From positions 36,642,001 through 36,706,000 of the forward strand of contig JBANAY010000003.1 of NCBI GenBank assembly GCA_037952775.1: a stretch of DNA of 64,000 nt, read 5' to 3'. Under the pieces are notes generated by a model. It was not told the DNA's origin. It saw only the letters and a program-made list of their open reading frames with translations, and did no database searches. Position numbers and translations under genes: made by a program. Position 1 is the first letter of the stretch, and each line of letters begins with the position of its first letter. The DNA is from Clonostachys chloroleuca (taxonomy: Eukaryota > Ascomycota > Sordariomycetes > Hypocreales > Bionectriaceae). Shown here piece by piece: positions 32,743-43,507 of this stretch.

Positions 32743-34617
32743 TTAAGCTTTGGCTGTTCTTACTCCCTCGCCACCCTGGTGAAACCCCTCGTTAACGTCC
32801 GCAACAAAACTGTCAAACTCATCCTTCACTCGCTTCCCCAAATGACTCCAATGATCTGCATCAAACCCCCGGAATACGTTCCGCAGGGTTTCCTCCATCT
32901 TCATGCCATTCGTTTGGCCTGCCGAGGACATTGGGCGTAACGAATCATATTCGGGAGTTACCTCTCGTGACTTGGGCAAGATCTCGCGAAGGCCTTTTTT
33001 AGCCTTGTCGACACCCTTGCCGACACCATTGGCCACCATCCTCAAACGTCTGCCAAGTTCGACCCCCAACTCTCTACTCGGCTCCGGATTGGTGTCATCC
33101 ACCTCCACAGATTCTACGATGACGGTGGGGTTCTCAGGGTTCCTCTCCTCATTGAAAGATTGTTCGCTTGAATGAGTTTCCGGACCGACAGCGCCGTTGA
33201 TGCTTCGCCCATTCTCCGATGAGATCTTTTCGGTTGGATCACTTGGATCCTTGCTTGATGTCCTGCTCTGGTCTTCGTGCAGAAGTGCTCTAATATTTCG
33301 TGGTGAGGGGTCGCACAAAAGCTTCATTTTTTCGTATCCCTCCTTTGATATCTTCCACTCCTTGGTCTCTGGGCACTTGGAATAGCCAGGCAATCTGACA
33401 AAAGCCTCCATAATCTCGACAGCTTGGAGTACATCCCTCTCCGAAGCGCTGAACCAATCCTTGTGACCACCACCGCACTTGTGGCATTTCTCGACTTGTA
33501 GATTGTGTTGGCGGAGGAAGACCTGGGCAAGTTTCTCGGCCTTTCTGGCGGCAAAGAAGTGGCCTTGGGGACTCTCGTAGATGGTCTCCGAGTTGTCCAC
33601 ATTGCACTTCTTCCCCATCTTGCGACGTTTCTCTGAGTTATACCTCGTGTATCCAATCTTGAACAAATTCCTTTCGGAGATGTGTTTAAGAACGTAAACG
33701 ATGCCTTCCTCTAGCTCGGACGGTTTTAGATAGCCAAAAATCTCTTCGAGGAACGGTGCGGGACTTCGTAATGTGCCCTTTCTTTGGAGTTGCGATACCG
33801 TGCCAAATCCGTCGATATGGGTTGGAAAACCTTCGGCCGTAATCCTTTGCGTCTCGTGAGTACCGGTGTCGCTTGTTGTGGTGGTAGTGACCACTGCAGC
33901 GGCTTTGCTCATCTTGTCGGTGATAGTGGTGACAACCGCGGTGGCCTTGACCTCCTTATCGGTAACGGCCATCGATGAAAGGACCTCCGCTACTGCCTCC
34001 ACCTCGATGCACGTTGTTGCTTTATCATCTACAGTGCTCTTGATTTGGAATGGCTCATTGGCGTCGGACTCGATCGTTGCCTCGTTGATGTCGGATTCGT
34101 CGGATTCAACCGTTATTGTCGTTGTATCTTGGCTGAGCGACGCCGAGGACAGATCAGGGCTACTGCTTTCTTCCGATGTAGCAGAATTGGTTACGACCGC
34201 CTTATTTAGCCAGGTCTTTAAACCCTTCATTGCAACGGAATCGTCGGAATTGTGACGGTGACAATTCGAAGAACGAATGAACGACTGGATTTTCTCATGC
34301 AACCCCTCAGTGAGTATGCATTCCTTCATCAAGCTGAATTCGTTCCACAAGCCCATGCTTTGTTCCTGGTCTTTTGGGTTCTTAATATTCCCGCAACGAG
34401 AGCCTTGCTTGGTCATTGCTAGGCATGAGATGAACTGGCAATCGTCGATCTCCTCCAAAAGAGTTGGCACACCAAGGATGGCTACCAGCTCCTGGAGCAT
34501 TGGCTTCTCGGGCGACATGGTGCTAGGTAATGGTGAGATTTCCAATACCGCTGATTCTACTCTGTGTTGAAAGACGGCCTCAACGCATTCTAAAATGCGG
34601 GTTTTAAATGCTTCCAA
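32743..34617 (-). CDS. T5orf172 (GIY-YIG superfamily) domain protein
   Basis: A single exon of 624 residues. The N-terminal 130 residues are helical and include a Cys-containing QFISCLAMTKQGSRCGN segment. Residues 140-260 are low-complexity, rich in S/T/E/D/V. The T5orf172 domain lies at about 300-400: GIVYVL (305-310), KIGYTR (320-325), an ESPQGHFFAARKAEKLA helix with a conserved Glu near 361, then CHKCGGGHKDWF. These match the MUG113/T5orf172 branch of GIY-YIG nucleases, in which the 'VYV...KIG.T' strands carry the catalytic Tyr and Arg. The C-terminal 200 residues are polar and probably disordered. Related phage and bacterial proteins are DNA-processing; many fungal ones have no assigned role. 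It is convergent with the glucosyltransferase gene. Confidence 0.85.
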   Translation of the reverse strand: MEAFKTRILECVEAVFQHRVESAVLEISPLPSTMSPEKPMLQELVAILGVPTLLEEIDDCQFISCLAMTKQGSRCGNIKNPKDQEQSMGLWNEFSLMKECILTEGLHEKIQSFIRSSNCHRHNSDDSVAMKGLKTWLNKAVVTNSATSEESSSPDLSSASLSQDTTTITVESDESDINEATIESDANEPFQIKSTVDDKATTCIEVEAVAEVLSSMAVTDKEVKATAVVTTITDKMSKAAAVVTTTTTSDTGTHETQRITAEGFPTHIDGFGTVSQLQRKGTLRSPAPFLEEIFGYLKPSELEEGIVYVLKHISERNLFKIGYTRYNSEKRRKMGKKCNVDNSETIYESPQGHFFAARKAEKLAQVFLRQHNLQVEKCHKCGGGHKDWFSASERDVLQAVEIMEAFVRLPGYSKCPETKEWKISKEGYEKMKLLCDPSPRNIRALLHEDQSRTSSKDPSDPTEKISSENGRSINGAVGPETHSSEQSFNEERNPENPTVIVESVEVDDTNPEPSRELGVELGRRLRMVANGVGKGVDKAKKGLREILPKSREVTPEYDSLRPMSSAGQTNGMKMEETLRNVFRGFDADHWSHLGKRVKDEFDSFVADVNEGFHQGGEGVRTAKA

Positions 34618-35468
34618 AGAGCGGGGTGATGAACCTTTGGGGATCCCGGCAAGCTGAATCCTTTGTCAGCCTTGTTATGCAGTTGGTTGTGTCTACAACC
34701 TTGTTTAGGCAAGTCGTCCGTAATGGAGGGTTGTAGTCGGTTACGATCCTCGACAACACGGACATGGCCGAGCTTGTTGGGTATATTGGTTTTCAGTCGT
34801 ATGGCCAAGGCTAAGCGCCTCGTGTTTTTTATGGAGAGACCGTGGTAGAACAGTGGACTTGGCCAATAAACTGACTGGCAGTTTTATTTATCCATCCTCT
34901 CTCCTTGACGCAACTTAGCGTACTCAGTGCAAGCTCACCTATCGATTTGTGCCTGCGTATTGAATTTGATTGGCGGCGGAGAGTCCATATGTGCTACGCA
35001 GGCCACCATCTGCTATGCAGGGGACAAACTACTGCACGAAAAACTTGCCTCTTGTTGCCCTAGACTAAAGTATCCACGTAATGAATAACTTGATCAACTG
35101 ATAAGTAGAATATAATTAGAACTGATAATTCAATGTTTGATGCTTACTGTACTGCCCTGTTGTTATCCCTGTAAGACATTTCCAGCCACCTGACTGCATA
35201 CCAACCGGAAAGTCTGCCCAATAGGCCACCGTAGGGCTTTGACATCAGCAGTCGCATGGTGCTGATCTCACACCAGCTTGTCAGGTGTATTTAACTCAAG
35301 AGTCTCCCGGCCAGGATCACGATGTTGAGCTTTTGTACTATTATCAGGGCTAATTTGACAGCTTTGACCCCGAGCTCTTTCTGCAACGGGCAGAGCTTAA
35401 CATCTTCCATCACGACACTGGGGACTATTTGAACGGAAACAATAACCTAGCCAATCAGAGTGCTCAGA
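34618..35468. other. intergenic, contains repeat copy B
   Basis: No gene is supported. It includes the 34891-35010 repeat and the upstream region of the single-TM protein. Confidence 0.4.
34891..35010 (+). repeat. diverged direct repeat, copy B
   Basis: Partner of 32338-32450. The two copies bracket the T5orf172 gene. Confidence 0.45.
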
Positions 35469-35912
35469 ATGGCGCCACAGCCACACTCACTGCCACCTCG
35501 ACGTTGCGACCAATGCCACGATACCCCCTATATTCTTCAACGCGTACTCCCCGTCGCCATTCCGGTCGCTTTAGTCCTCGTTATTATCCTGGCATACTTC
35601 TTCTGCACTCCTTGCAGGCATTGGCGAGAGCGGCGAAGGCAGAGGAGGCGCGGGGCACAAGAAGCCGCCACTAGGGAGCGACGGCAATGGAGACGCGAGA
35701 GGTGGCAAGCCATGAAGCAGAAGGATAGAAACGATGAACCGGAGCAAGACGGCGGCCCTGTTTCTATCAACGAATACGAAGAATATCACAATAGCGCTGG
35801 GAATAAAACTAGCAAGCCAGAGAAACCACCTCCAACATACCAGGCCGCCACTGGCCAGACACCACCGAAGGTCTACCGAGACTCGAACCCCAACAGCATG
35901 CTTAATGTTTGA
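35469..35912 (+). CDS. small single-pass membrane protein with PPxY motif
   Basis: 147 residues from ATG at 35469. The N-terminus has RRCDQCHDTP, followed by one strongly hydrophobic helix (VLPVAIPVALVLVIILAYFF, about residues 27-46). A long basic segment (RERRRQRRRGAQEAATRERR) comes directly after it, giving an inside-positive orientation with a cytosolic C-terminus. Late in the tail is EKPPPTYQAA, a PY motif of the kind bound by WW domains of Rsp5/Nedd4 ubiquitin ligases, which fits the fungal class of small PY-motif adaptor or cargo proteins. It is intronless. No catalytic domain is present. The role as an adaptor is inference from the motif. Confidence 0.65.
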   Translation: MAPQPHSLPPRRCDQCHDTPYILQRVLPVAIPVALVLVIILAYFFCTPCRHWRERRRQRRRGAQEAATRERRQWRRERWQAMKQKDRNDEPEQDGGPVSINEYEEYHNSAGNKTSKPEKPPPTYQAATGQTPPKVYRDSNPNSMLNV

Positions 35913-36825
35913 ATCTGATATATACATCGATCTTTCAGCGTATGGTTTCGAGTAGCGTCGGTATTTCCTCGAATATTGGCTTGTTCTAATCCTACCTACC
36001 TAAATATGGATATGGCTTTGACTGGCTGAATGGCTACAAGATCGCAAGATTTCACCACCATGGAGTACGATCTTGCGGCCCAACTGTACGGTAGGCATGT
36101 TTGGTTCGCAATAAGGCGTATCCCCCCCACCACGTTGCATTGCCCAAATTGTGGCAAAGCACATCGGGCTGACTGGTCATACCTGAACTTGAAGTATCCA
36201 CAATGACGGCAACCGTATGCTGTAACATCATATGGATGGGGCTCTCCCCGTGGCTCCTAAAGTTCTGCAACTCTCTGCCAAGGCATAGAAACTAGGCGGG
36301 CTCAGGTATAGACTTTGAAGTTGACGGAGAATTACTAACCTTGGACTTTGGATCGACCATGAAGGTCTTCGTATTTCTCGTTGACCAATCTTCAACTGAT
36401 TAACCGTCAGAAAATTTGCCTCTTTCCCAACACTACCTACGCAGTCGATAATCCATCATCTGGTCAAGATGGATTGCTGTATATGACAAATGCCGATATC
36501 GGATGAGATACAATCAGAGCTAGCAATAGAACTATGAGAAACCTGAATTCTACCATGGCGCTACCTTAGAAATTCGGATTGACCTGGTTGATTGGACAAA
36601 ATACAGCGAGTGTCCGGCCCTAACTCGCACTTTATCTTTCCTTCAATAGGATGCTACCCTTTGTGCGGGGAGAAGCATAAAGATCCACTCTTTGGCCTCC
36701 ATAAATATCGAACTAAACAGTATAGATTGCTAGCCACACAGCTGACTCAACTTCGCCCTTTCGTTCTCGTCGATTTCTTCATCATGTGGAATTAACATTT
36801 TCGGTGATGGCCGGTCTGATTCAGC
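35913..36825. other. intergenic / promoter of the second Zn2Cys6 gene
   Basis: No gene is supported. ORFs at 36052-36270 (-) and 36592-36795 (+) show no family features. Confidence 0.4.
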
Positions 36826-38947
36826 ATGTCGGTTACCAACGCACAATTACCCGGGACGCATATCTTTTCATTCCAGTATCCTGAGCTGGACGGGAGAAGG
36901 AGGAGGCGGCGACCTGGGTCTGATGGTGCCGCGGGGAACCCGGATATCCGTTTATCCAAGATCCGAAATGCATGCAACGCTTGTCGGGAGTAAGTGAATA
37001 TCGTTTGAGCAAGAAAAGGTCATACCACTGACAGGTACCACAGGAAAAAGACAAGATGTTCGGGCCATGAGCCGTGTGTCCGCTGCCAGCAAAACGGACA
37101 GACATGCGAATACATGCCGACGGTGAGCACACCTCAGAAGACACCTCGTTCATCAAGGGCTAGCAAGAGGAAGTCCGCCTCAGTGCCATCACCAACAATC
37201 ACAGCAGTCTCTCATGAGTCAAAAATGGAAGATCTGACTGTTTGCTCTCCAATCGTTCCAGCTGAATCTTCTGCTGGTAGCAGTAGAGAGGTTGACCAGA
37301 GCCCTCCAGATGCTTCCCTGCAAGAGGACCAGTACGGCCATATGCATGGGGGCGCCTCGGAATTTGCGTTCCTACAGTTCGCCAAACAGAAATTAGCCAG
37401 TGTGCCATCCATGTCCATTGACTTCTGCGATTACCCCCTCACAGCGCCTGCTGGGCCCAACGTCATGCCTCCAAAGCAAATCGGGGACTTGTTGCTTCAG
37501 ACTTTTTTCAATTTTGGTCTTTCTACGTCGCGGTTCATCCATCAGCCTAGTCTGACAGAGGACTATGAGAAATTGTATGATCCGGCAAGCATCGCCGAAC
37601 TTGGGACAGACAAGCTGGCACTTATCTACATGGTCATGGCCTTGGGTTCTCACTACTCGACTCTGCAAAATATGTGGTGTGGCTATTCTGCCAGGTATGC
37701 AAACCCTTGAACTGGGAAAGTTAGGCAGTAAAGGGAATGCTTGATATTAATATTCGTACAGCGTCCAGTTCTACCACATGGCTGACCAGCAACTTCAGAA
37801 GGGAACTAGTCGGATTTCAATAGCCTCACTTCAATCTCGGCTACTAGTAACACATTATCTACTCAATCATTCTCGTATGCACGAGGCGTGGTCCCTGTTT
37901 GGTGTCGTTGTTCGCCATGCTCAAGCACTGGGCCTTCACAGGAGATCAGCAAGGGCGCCAGCAAATTTGATCGTGCTGGAAACTCGAAAGAGGCTGTTCT
38001 GGGCCATTTATATTCATGACCGCATTCTTAGCAGCATATTCGGCCGACCATGCGCATTGCATGATGGTGATGTTGACCAGGAGGAAGTTACCCTGGCCAA
38101 CGACGTCGATATCACCCCTACGGCCTGTCGATCTTGCCCCAGAGACACATTTTGCTCTACAGCGGCTCTCTTTCACTACTCCAGGCTTGCCCGTATTCTT
38201 GGAATGATTCTACGGCAGCTGTATGGCCCACAGTCTCGGGGCCACAGCATTCAAGAACTGCACAAAGTGGCGCTTACTTTTGAATCAAAACTCACCGCTT
38301 GGAAAGACAATCTCCCGACCTATCTGGACTACACAAAGCTCCCCGCTTCGGCAATGTCAACTATGACACAGCGCCAGACGTGCACTTTGAAATTAACCTT
38401 CTCCCACGCAAGTCTATTGTTGTATCGGCCGTTCATCTTGTATTCCCTTGGGGCATCGGTAGAAAAGGCACCTAACCTGCAAGGCTGGATAAAGCGGTGT
38501 CACGACAAATCCATCGATGCCGCTAACACAATTGTTTCTGAATGCAAATACTTGGCGCAAAGGGGGCTCTTCTCTCGAGTCTTCTACTTGGTTACATATC
38601 TGCAATTCGCTGCTATCGGCACACTCTTCATGTATTGCCATCTATGGCCAAATGCATCTGAGGCCCGCAACACCGCCGAAGAGGCAAGGATGGCGTTCCC
38701 CTCTGGTGTGGAAGGTGACCTTGTTGGACAACGGTACGTGGAGGTCTTGAACGAGTTGAGCAAGCTCACGTCTGTCTCGAGCATGGACCTGGCAGGTGGC
38801 GACTTTGGAGTGGCCCAGTCGAATGATCTAGCGTTTGATTTTGAAAGCGTCCCGGTAGATCTTGCAGGTCCATGGTCTAACTTATTCTTTGACCCAACCA
38901 TGTTTGACGAATATCTTGGCTTTGACATGGACGGAGCACAGATGTGA
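36826..38947 (+). CDS. Zn2Cys6 transcription factor with fungal-specific regulatory domain
   Basis: Exons 36826-36989, 37044-37694 and 37762-38947 sum to 667 codons. The zinc cluster is assembled across intron 1: CNACREKKTRC from both exons, then SGHEPCVRC and QQNGQTC, which fits C-x2-C-x6-C-x5-C-x2-C-x6-C exactly. A basic run (GRRRRRRPG) precedes it. The fungal-TF domain covers about residues 220-500 (DLLLQTFFNFGLSTSRFIHQP; MHEAWSLFGVVVRHAQALGLHRRS; RLFWAIYIHDRILSSIFGRPCAL). The C-terminus is acidic and aromatic (NLFFDPTMFDEYLGF), like an activation region. Start: this ATG is the one in frame with the cluster. It lies upstream of the dioxygenase gene, which it might regulate; that is inference from position only. 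Confidence 0.93.
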
Positions 38948-39459
38948 CATGGGTGGTGTTTTAACAATAATAGGACAGGATGCGTTTACTTTAAGCCATC
39001 TCACTTCTTACCAATTCAAACACAATCATTATAACTGAAACGTAAATGTCTCTTTCCAAGACAAAGCGTTTAAGCGTCCCGAGATTTAACACGGGCCAGT
39101 TGCAACTGTGGGCTGCAATTTTTCAGTCCCGGAGAATGGCGGGGAAGCTTTTACTTTCCTATTTCGGAAAATACGTCTCTTCCCCGGCGCCTTGATGTCT
39201 CCAAGCCCAACAGAAAGATGCAAGATCTTCAGAGAAGGGCATGATGTACCGTTTTTTTTGGTCCCATGATTACGAATTATTCTATCGACTTACTGTTCCC
39301 TTTGCGGGGCAGTCGTCATCGGGGAGTGAGATTATGCTTCGGTTTCTTCTATAAAATCGATATCGTATCGCCCTGCATCCTGCAAAATACTAATTATTCG
39401 CTACTAAGATCCTTGATCTGTTGAAGCTTGAAGAATACTAACATCAGCGATAATTTACT
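38948..39459 (+). promoter_or_regulatory. promoter region of the PhyH-type dioxygenase
   Basis: No coding sequence. An AT-rich, TATA-like segment (tataaaatcg) is at about 39350-39359, roughly 100 bp upstream of the ATG, in a sensible position for a core promoter. Confidence 0.4.
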
Positions 39460-40644
39460 ATGGCCGCTACAACTCTCAGCCCCAATGACCCCTTAAACTT
39501 CGACGCTGGGTTTCATCAAGGTTCATCCAAGGATGTGGATTCACAACCGGATCAAAGGAAGCCGCCCGTCTTATTCGGCAACGACAAGAAAATTGAGTCC
39601 ACACGCTACCTAACCCCTTGCTATCCTAACACGCCTATCGAGGAGCTTAGAAAAAGGTATTGGGAGGATGGAGTTCTCTGGGTAAGCAGTTTTCCTTAGC
39701 TAGTTGCTGCTTCTACCGTCAACTGACCATTGATCTAGATTAAAGGGCTCCTTGATCCAGTAATGATCAATGAGTTCCGCGCCCAATATCTTTCCATGGT
39801 AAACGAAGGTACAGGAATGCTGAAGCCCGGGACAGATCCAGTGGAGGGCATTTTCTCTGGGGAAGATTGGAGAAACTATCTTCTTCCGGGAGCTGTCCGC
39901 GTCGCTGCCGGGCTCCCTGATGAAGGGCCTTTTGTGGAGAATGCAATCCGATCACATCACTGCCAGGAGTACCTGGACTTCAAGGACAAAGTTGGGCGCC
40001 AGATCGAGCCCTTTGTCGGAAAAATGCTCCAATTTAGCGAGCCCTGGTGTCTACCACGGTCTCTTCTAAGATGTGCTGTCCCGGGAGGTGAAACAACGCC
40101 CGTGCACTATGATCAAATCTTTCTAAGGGCTGGCCCTCCAACAAGTATAACTGCGTGGGTACCGATTGGGGACGTTGAGGTTGAGGGAGGAGGCCTGATC
40201 TATCTTGATCGTGCCCACGAGATTGGTGTTAGCTACGAACAAGACTTCTCAAAGATAAACGCCGGTCTCTCGGACGAAGAGCGTATTTCCGCTTTCAACA
40301 GAAACATGGAGAAGGGGGATGGCTTGATAAAAATGCGGGCCGATTCGGTGAACAATGGTCTCGGGGATGGCTGGTGGTGAGTACATCCTGACCAGCGCAG
40401 CGCTAGACATGATCTGTGAGACTGACGTTGTAAATAGGGCGAGTATGAAGCTGGAGACGTGGTCTTTCATACGCCATACACAATCCATGCGGGCGCCAAA
40501 AACCAGTCGCCAAGCGGACGCATTAGAGTATCAACAGACCTTCGCTTTGTCGACAAGTCAAAGCCCTACGATGAGCGATGGACCATCATGGCTTATTCGG
40601 AACATGATCCAAATGTTGCTCGAAATTCAGCCCGCAGGAAATAG
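39460..40644 (+). CDS. phytanoyl-CoA dioxygenase (PhyH) family Fe(II)/2-oxoglutarate oxygenase; one apparent frameshift
   Basis: Exons 39460-39681, 39739-40376 and 40438-40644. The iron-binding HxD is in TTPVHYDQIFLR, the distal His in VVFHTPYTIHAG, and the 2-oxoglutarate Arg is probably in GRIRVSTDLRF. The fold begins with the usual ELRKRYWEDGVLWIKGLL segment. In the current sequence exon 2 ends out of phase with exon 3. Reading the other frame for the last 11 codons gives GEQWSRGWLV, which leads straight into GEYEAGDVVFH as in the family, so one T appears to be missing at 40344-40345 (TT for TTT). Corrected length is 355 residues. It is cytosolic or peroxisomal and hydroxylates a small organic acid, acyl-CoA or natural-product intermediate; the substrate is unknown. 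Confidence 0.85.
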
Positions 40645-41541
40645 TTGTGTATATAAATTAACTCAGAGGCTTCTTGTTTGCATTTCAACTGACTTGGTCC
40701 CCATACTGGTCTATGAAAGGCTTGTGGTTCCACCTGTGGATTTGTGATGGGAGAACCTGCCGCACAACAACAGGGAGTTCTTGAATGAGCGGTGCTCTAC
40801 TCCCTGTTGAAATGCCACATCCATGCATTAGTGCAGGGAAGTCAACTGGCTCGAGAAATGATCCGACGGATATGGCCACTACGTGTATGAACATGCCTTC
40901 CTCACCGCCTCAGAATCCTGGCAACTCCTTGAAACCGGGCTCTTATACACTACTAGTTGTCAAGGAATCCCTAAAGGCCTTCTAGATGGGAGAAGCGTAG
41001 TGAGAATCGAGCTTCATTGACATTGCAAGATCCTATGCTCTCTGCATTTCCATTCTAGGTGATAGTATACGTTGAGTAGTAGCAATGAGCTTAATTGAAT
41101 AAAATATTACGGCGGCTATGACACGCCAACGTTACCTTGCACTGCATAGGTCTTCACCTGACGCGGTGGGAGAAGCATTTTACTGGATGGAACAATCATC
41201 TGAATCCTGCTTCCTAGTGCTGCATACCCAAAGAGATGAATGACTCGGCGTTTCAGGCAGTTTTAGATCTAGTTTGGCTGTGAATCCAAACCACGGGAAA
41301 TCCAGATTTAACACTAAGTCGTAGAGTGATGTTCCGTTTGCTCTCATTTGGGATGCCCTCGTTTGGGGTTGCCAAATGTGGCTGCTGGAGGATGTCACTC
41401 CGAACTACCCCAGCTTGACAATCCACTTACACGAGTTTAGCAAGTATATATATTATTCTATGTTTCGAAGGCAACATCGAAAGAAAAAGAACTGATATAC
41501 CAATCAGAAAAATAAACAAACACATCCGATAGTTCTTCGAG
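40645..41541. other. intergenic
   Basis: No supported gene. A tatata run at about 41445-41452 lies about 95 bp upstream of the next ATG. Confidence 0.4.
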
Positions 41542-42327
41542 ATGCACTTCCTTCAGACCCTCGCAGTTCTCAGCGGCGCGCTGATCAGCAGCTGCCATGG
41601 CCGGCCTCAAATCGGACCCCAGCTTGCCCCTCGCGATAGCTGGGGAGGGGCTGTCAGTCTTGGGCCAACCACTTCGACTATTAAGAAGGCGGTGACGACT
41701 CTTATTCCGGGCGCTGCACCACCGACACAGAACGGAGTTCTCTTTCTCTGGCCCGGTATGTCCAACGGAACCGGTGATCTTGTTCAGACAACGCTCGAGT
41801 CTTGGCCTGTAAGTTCTATTGGATAATTCCCGTCAAAAGGAAGTATTGGCGATCGAGAGTTGTGATTTGTTAACATTATGCTTCAGGACAACAGCTGGTG
41901 TGGTGCTAAGTCTGGCCAGTGGTGCGTTCGAGCCTCGCTTTTTGGCTGGTTTGGGCAGCTGGACGGCCCAGCCAGCCCCGTGAGCGCTAATCAGAAGGTC
42001 AAGATTGTCTATACCCTTCAAAGCGACAATGACACCTGGAAGCAAGATGTGACTGATGCTGATACTGGCGCTGTTCTGAGCACTTTCTCCTACAAGTCTG
42101 GTCCTTTCATGCGCGGATATGGCACTGGAACTGAGTGTAACAATGGCTGCTCTGGAACTATTGCCGAGCAGCGTTACATCAATACCGAGATCACCCTGGC
42201 TGGCTCTGACAAAAACTTTGGAAAGACAATCGCCACATCTCAAGGTGCTACTTACTCAGGGTTGGCGAGCAATAGCGACGGGTCGGTGTGGACAATCTCG
42301 GAGATTCGTATCCCCAAGATGGTTTAA
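41542..42327 (+). CDS. secreted protein of a conserved fungal family, function unknown
   Basis: Exons 41542-41808 and 41887-42327 give 235 residues with no frame problem. A signal peptide is evident (MHFLQTLAVLSGALISSCHG). The mature protein has NGVLFLWPGMSNGTGDLVQ, then NSWCGAKSGQWCVRASLFG formed directly after the intron, and GTGTECNNGCSGTIAEQRY near the end. The glycine- and aromatic-rich strands with paired cysteines suggest an extracellular all-beta fold such as a lectin-like sandwich. I recall similar sequences in other fungi but not an assigned activity, so no enzyme name is given. N-glycosylation sequons (NGTG, NDTW) are present. It is isolated from its neighbours by about 0.9-1.2 kb on each side. 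Confidence 0.75.
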
Positions 42328-43507
42328 CTATCCTCGGATGATTCAGTATCTATGTAAGAAGAATACAAGCAGGCTCTATTTGCAAAATAAATCGCAACTT
42401 CCGAAGCATGATTTTATCTACTTCTTTCAGGATCAACTATGCCTATAAATGCTTTGGCATTCAGTTACCAAGCTGGCCAGCCTCTGAAAGAAGTCTTACG
42501 AAGTTCTCTTGCATAGAAAATGCTAGCACTCTATGGCATGCAAACATTAAAATATTAAAAGTCATTTTCTGTTTGAGTTTATATCTCGCCGGAGTGACAA
42601 CATAAACCTACAGCCGAACGCGGCGTCCTCACTTTTTGATGACATCAATCCTTGGATTCTCGCTTGCAAACATTTCCCTTTCCGAGCGCTTCCAATGTAG
42701 TACTAGGGCTAGGACAACGTAGTATGGTTGATACAGCAGGGAGAAAGAGACTTCTAGCGATAGAAAATCCGACTCCGGTCTTCTGTTGGAGCCTAAACGC
42801 TTCCAAAATTTACAACACGCTTTGAGGAAGTAGAAAGGAGCGACATCTGAGCCTTTCCACTTTTCACGATACCATGATTACCTTGTTCAATCGACTGTTT
42901 ACAATGAACAGACCGCATTAGTTCCCAAGGGCTCATAATAGCATCATTCGCAGAGGTAAAATTGGAAGATAGTATCTTGGTACTGCTTATTGAACACTAG
43001 TTAAACCTCGGGGCCTTTAATCCCTAGGCTCAGGAACGAAGGCAGCCTCTCAGCCATTACAGTCTACAATGTCAAACGTGTCTTATCACTCTAATAAGCA
43101 TGTCATGACATGGCTCAATTCCATCCCGACTCCAAGTTAGACTCATGCAGTCGTTTTCACATGGTGCCCCCCACTACGGAACTTGGCGCCAATGAACTTC
43201 CCAGCAGTCTCAGCCGCGCTCAGCCGCGTTCCTATAATACGACTGTGTTTCCCTATATCTACACCATTTAGGTCTTATCGTCTATTTTGTGGGCCGGGTA
43301 CAGGTTGCAGTGTAACATCAATATTGGACCTGCTAGGAAGGTGTCATATGTAGGATTGTAGCCGAGCAATATTGGTGTGGCAAGTCTGAGCTCAGCTGGA
43401 GCCTTCCATTGTGTATAAAGGTATAAAGTGCCACCAAGATTGAGGCATGATCTCATCGCAACGGGAAAGTTTAATCAAGCATACAGTTTACTATCTCATT
43501 GCCCAGT
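42328..43507. other. 1.2-kb intergenic region
   Basis: No gene or repeat recognised. Confidence 0.4.

Noticed and set aside
40377..40437. Idea that the PhyH gene uses an alternative donor (GTGAAC near 40347) to reach exon 3 in phase
   Set aside because: It would delete the conserved EQWSRGWLV-type segment; a single missing T plus the strong GTGAGT donor explains the data better.
40785..40985. 66-codon ORF after the PhyH gene
   Set aside because: Too short, no resemblance to any family, no splice partners.
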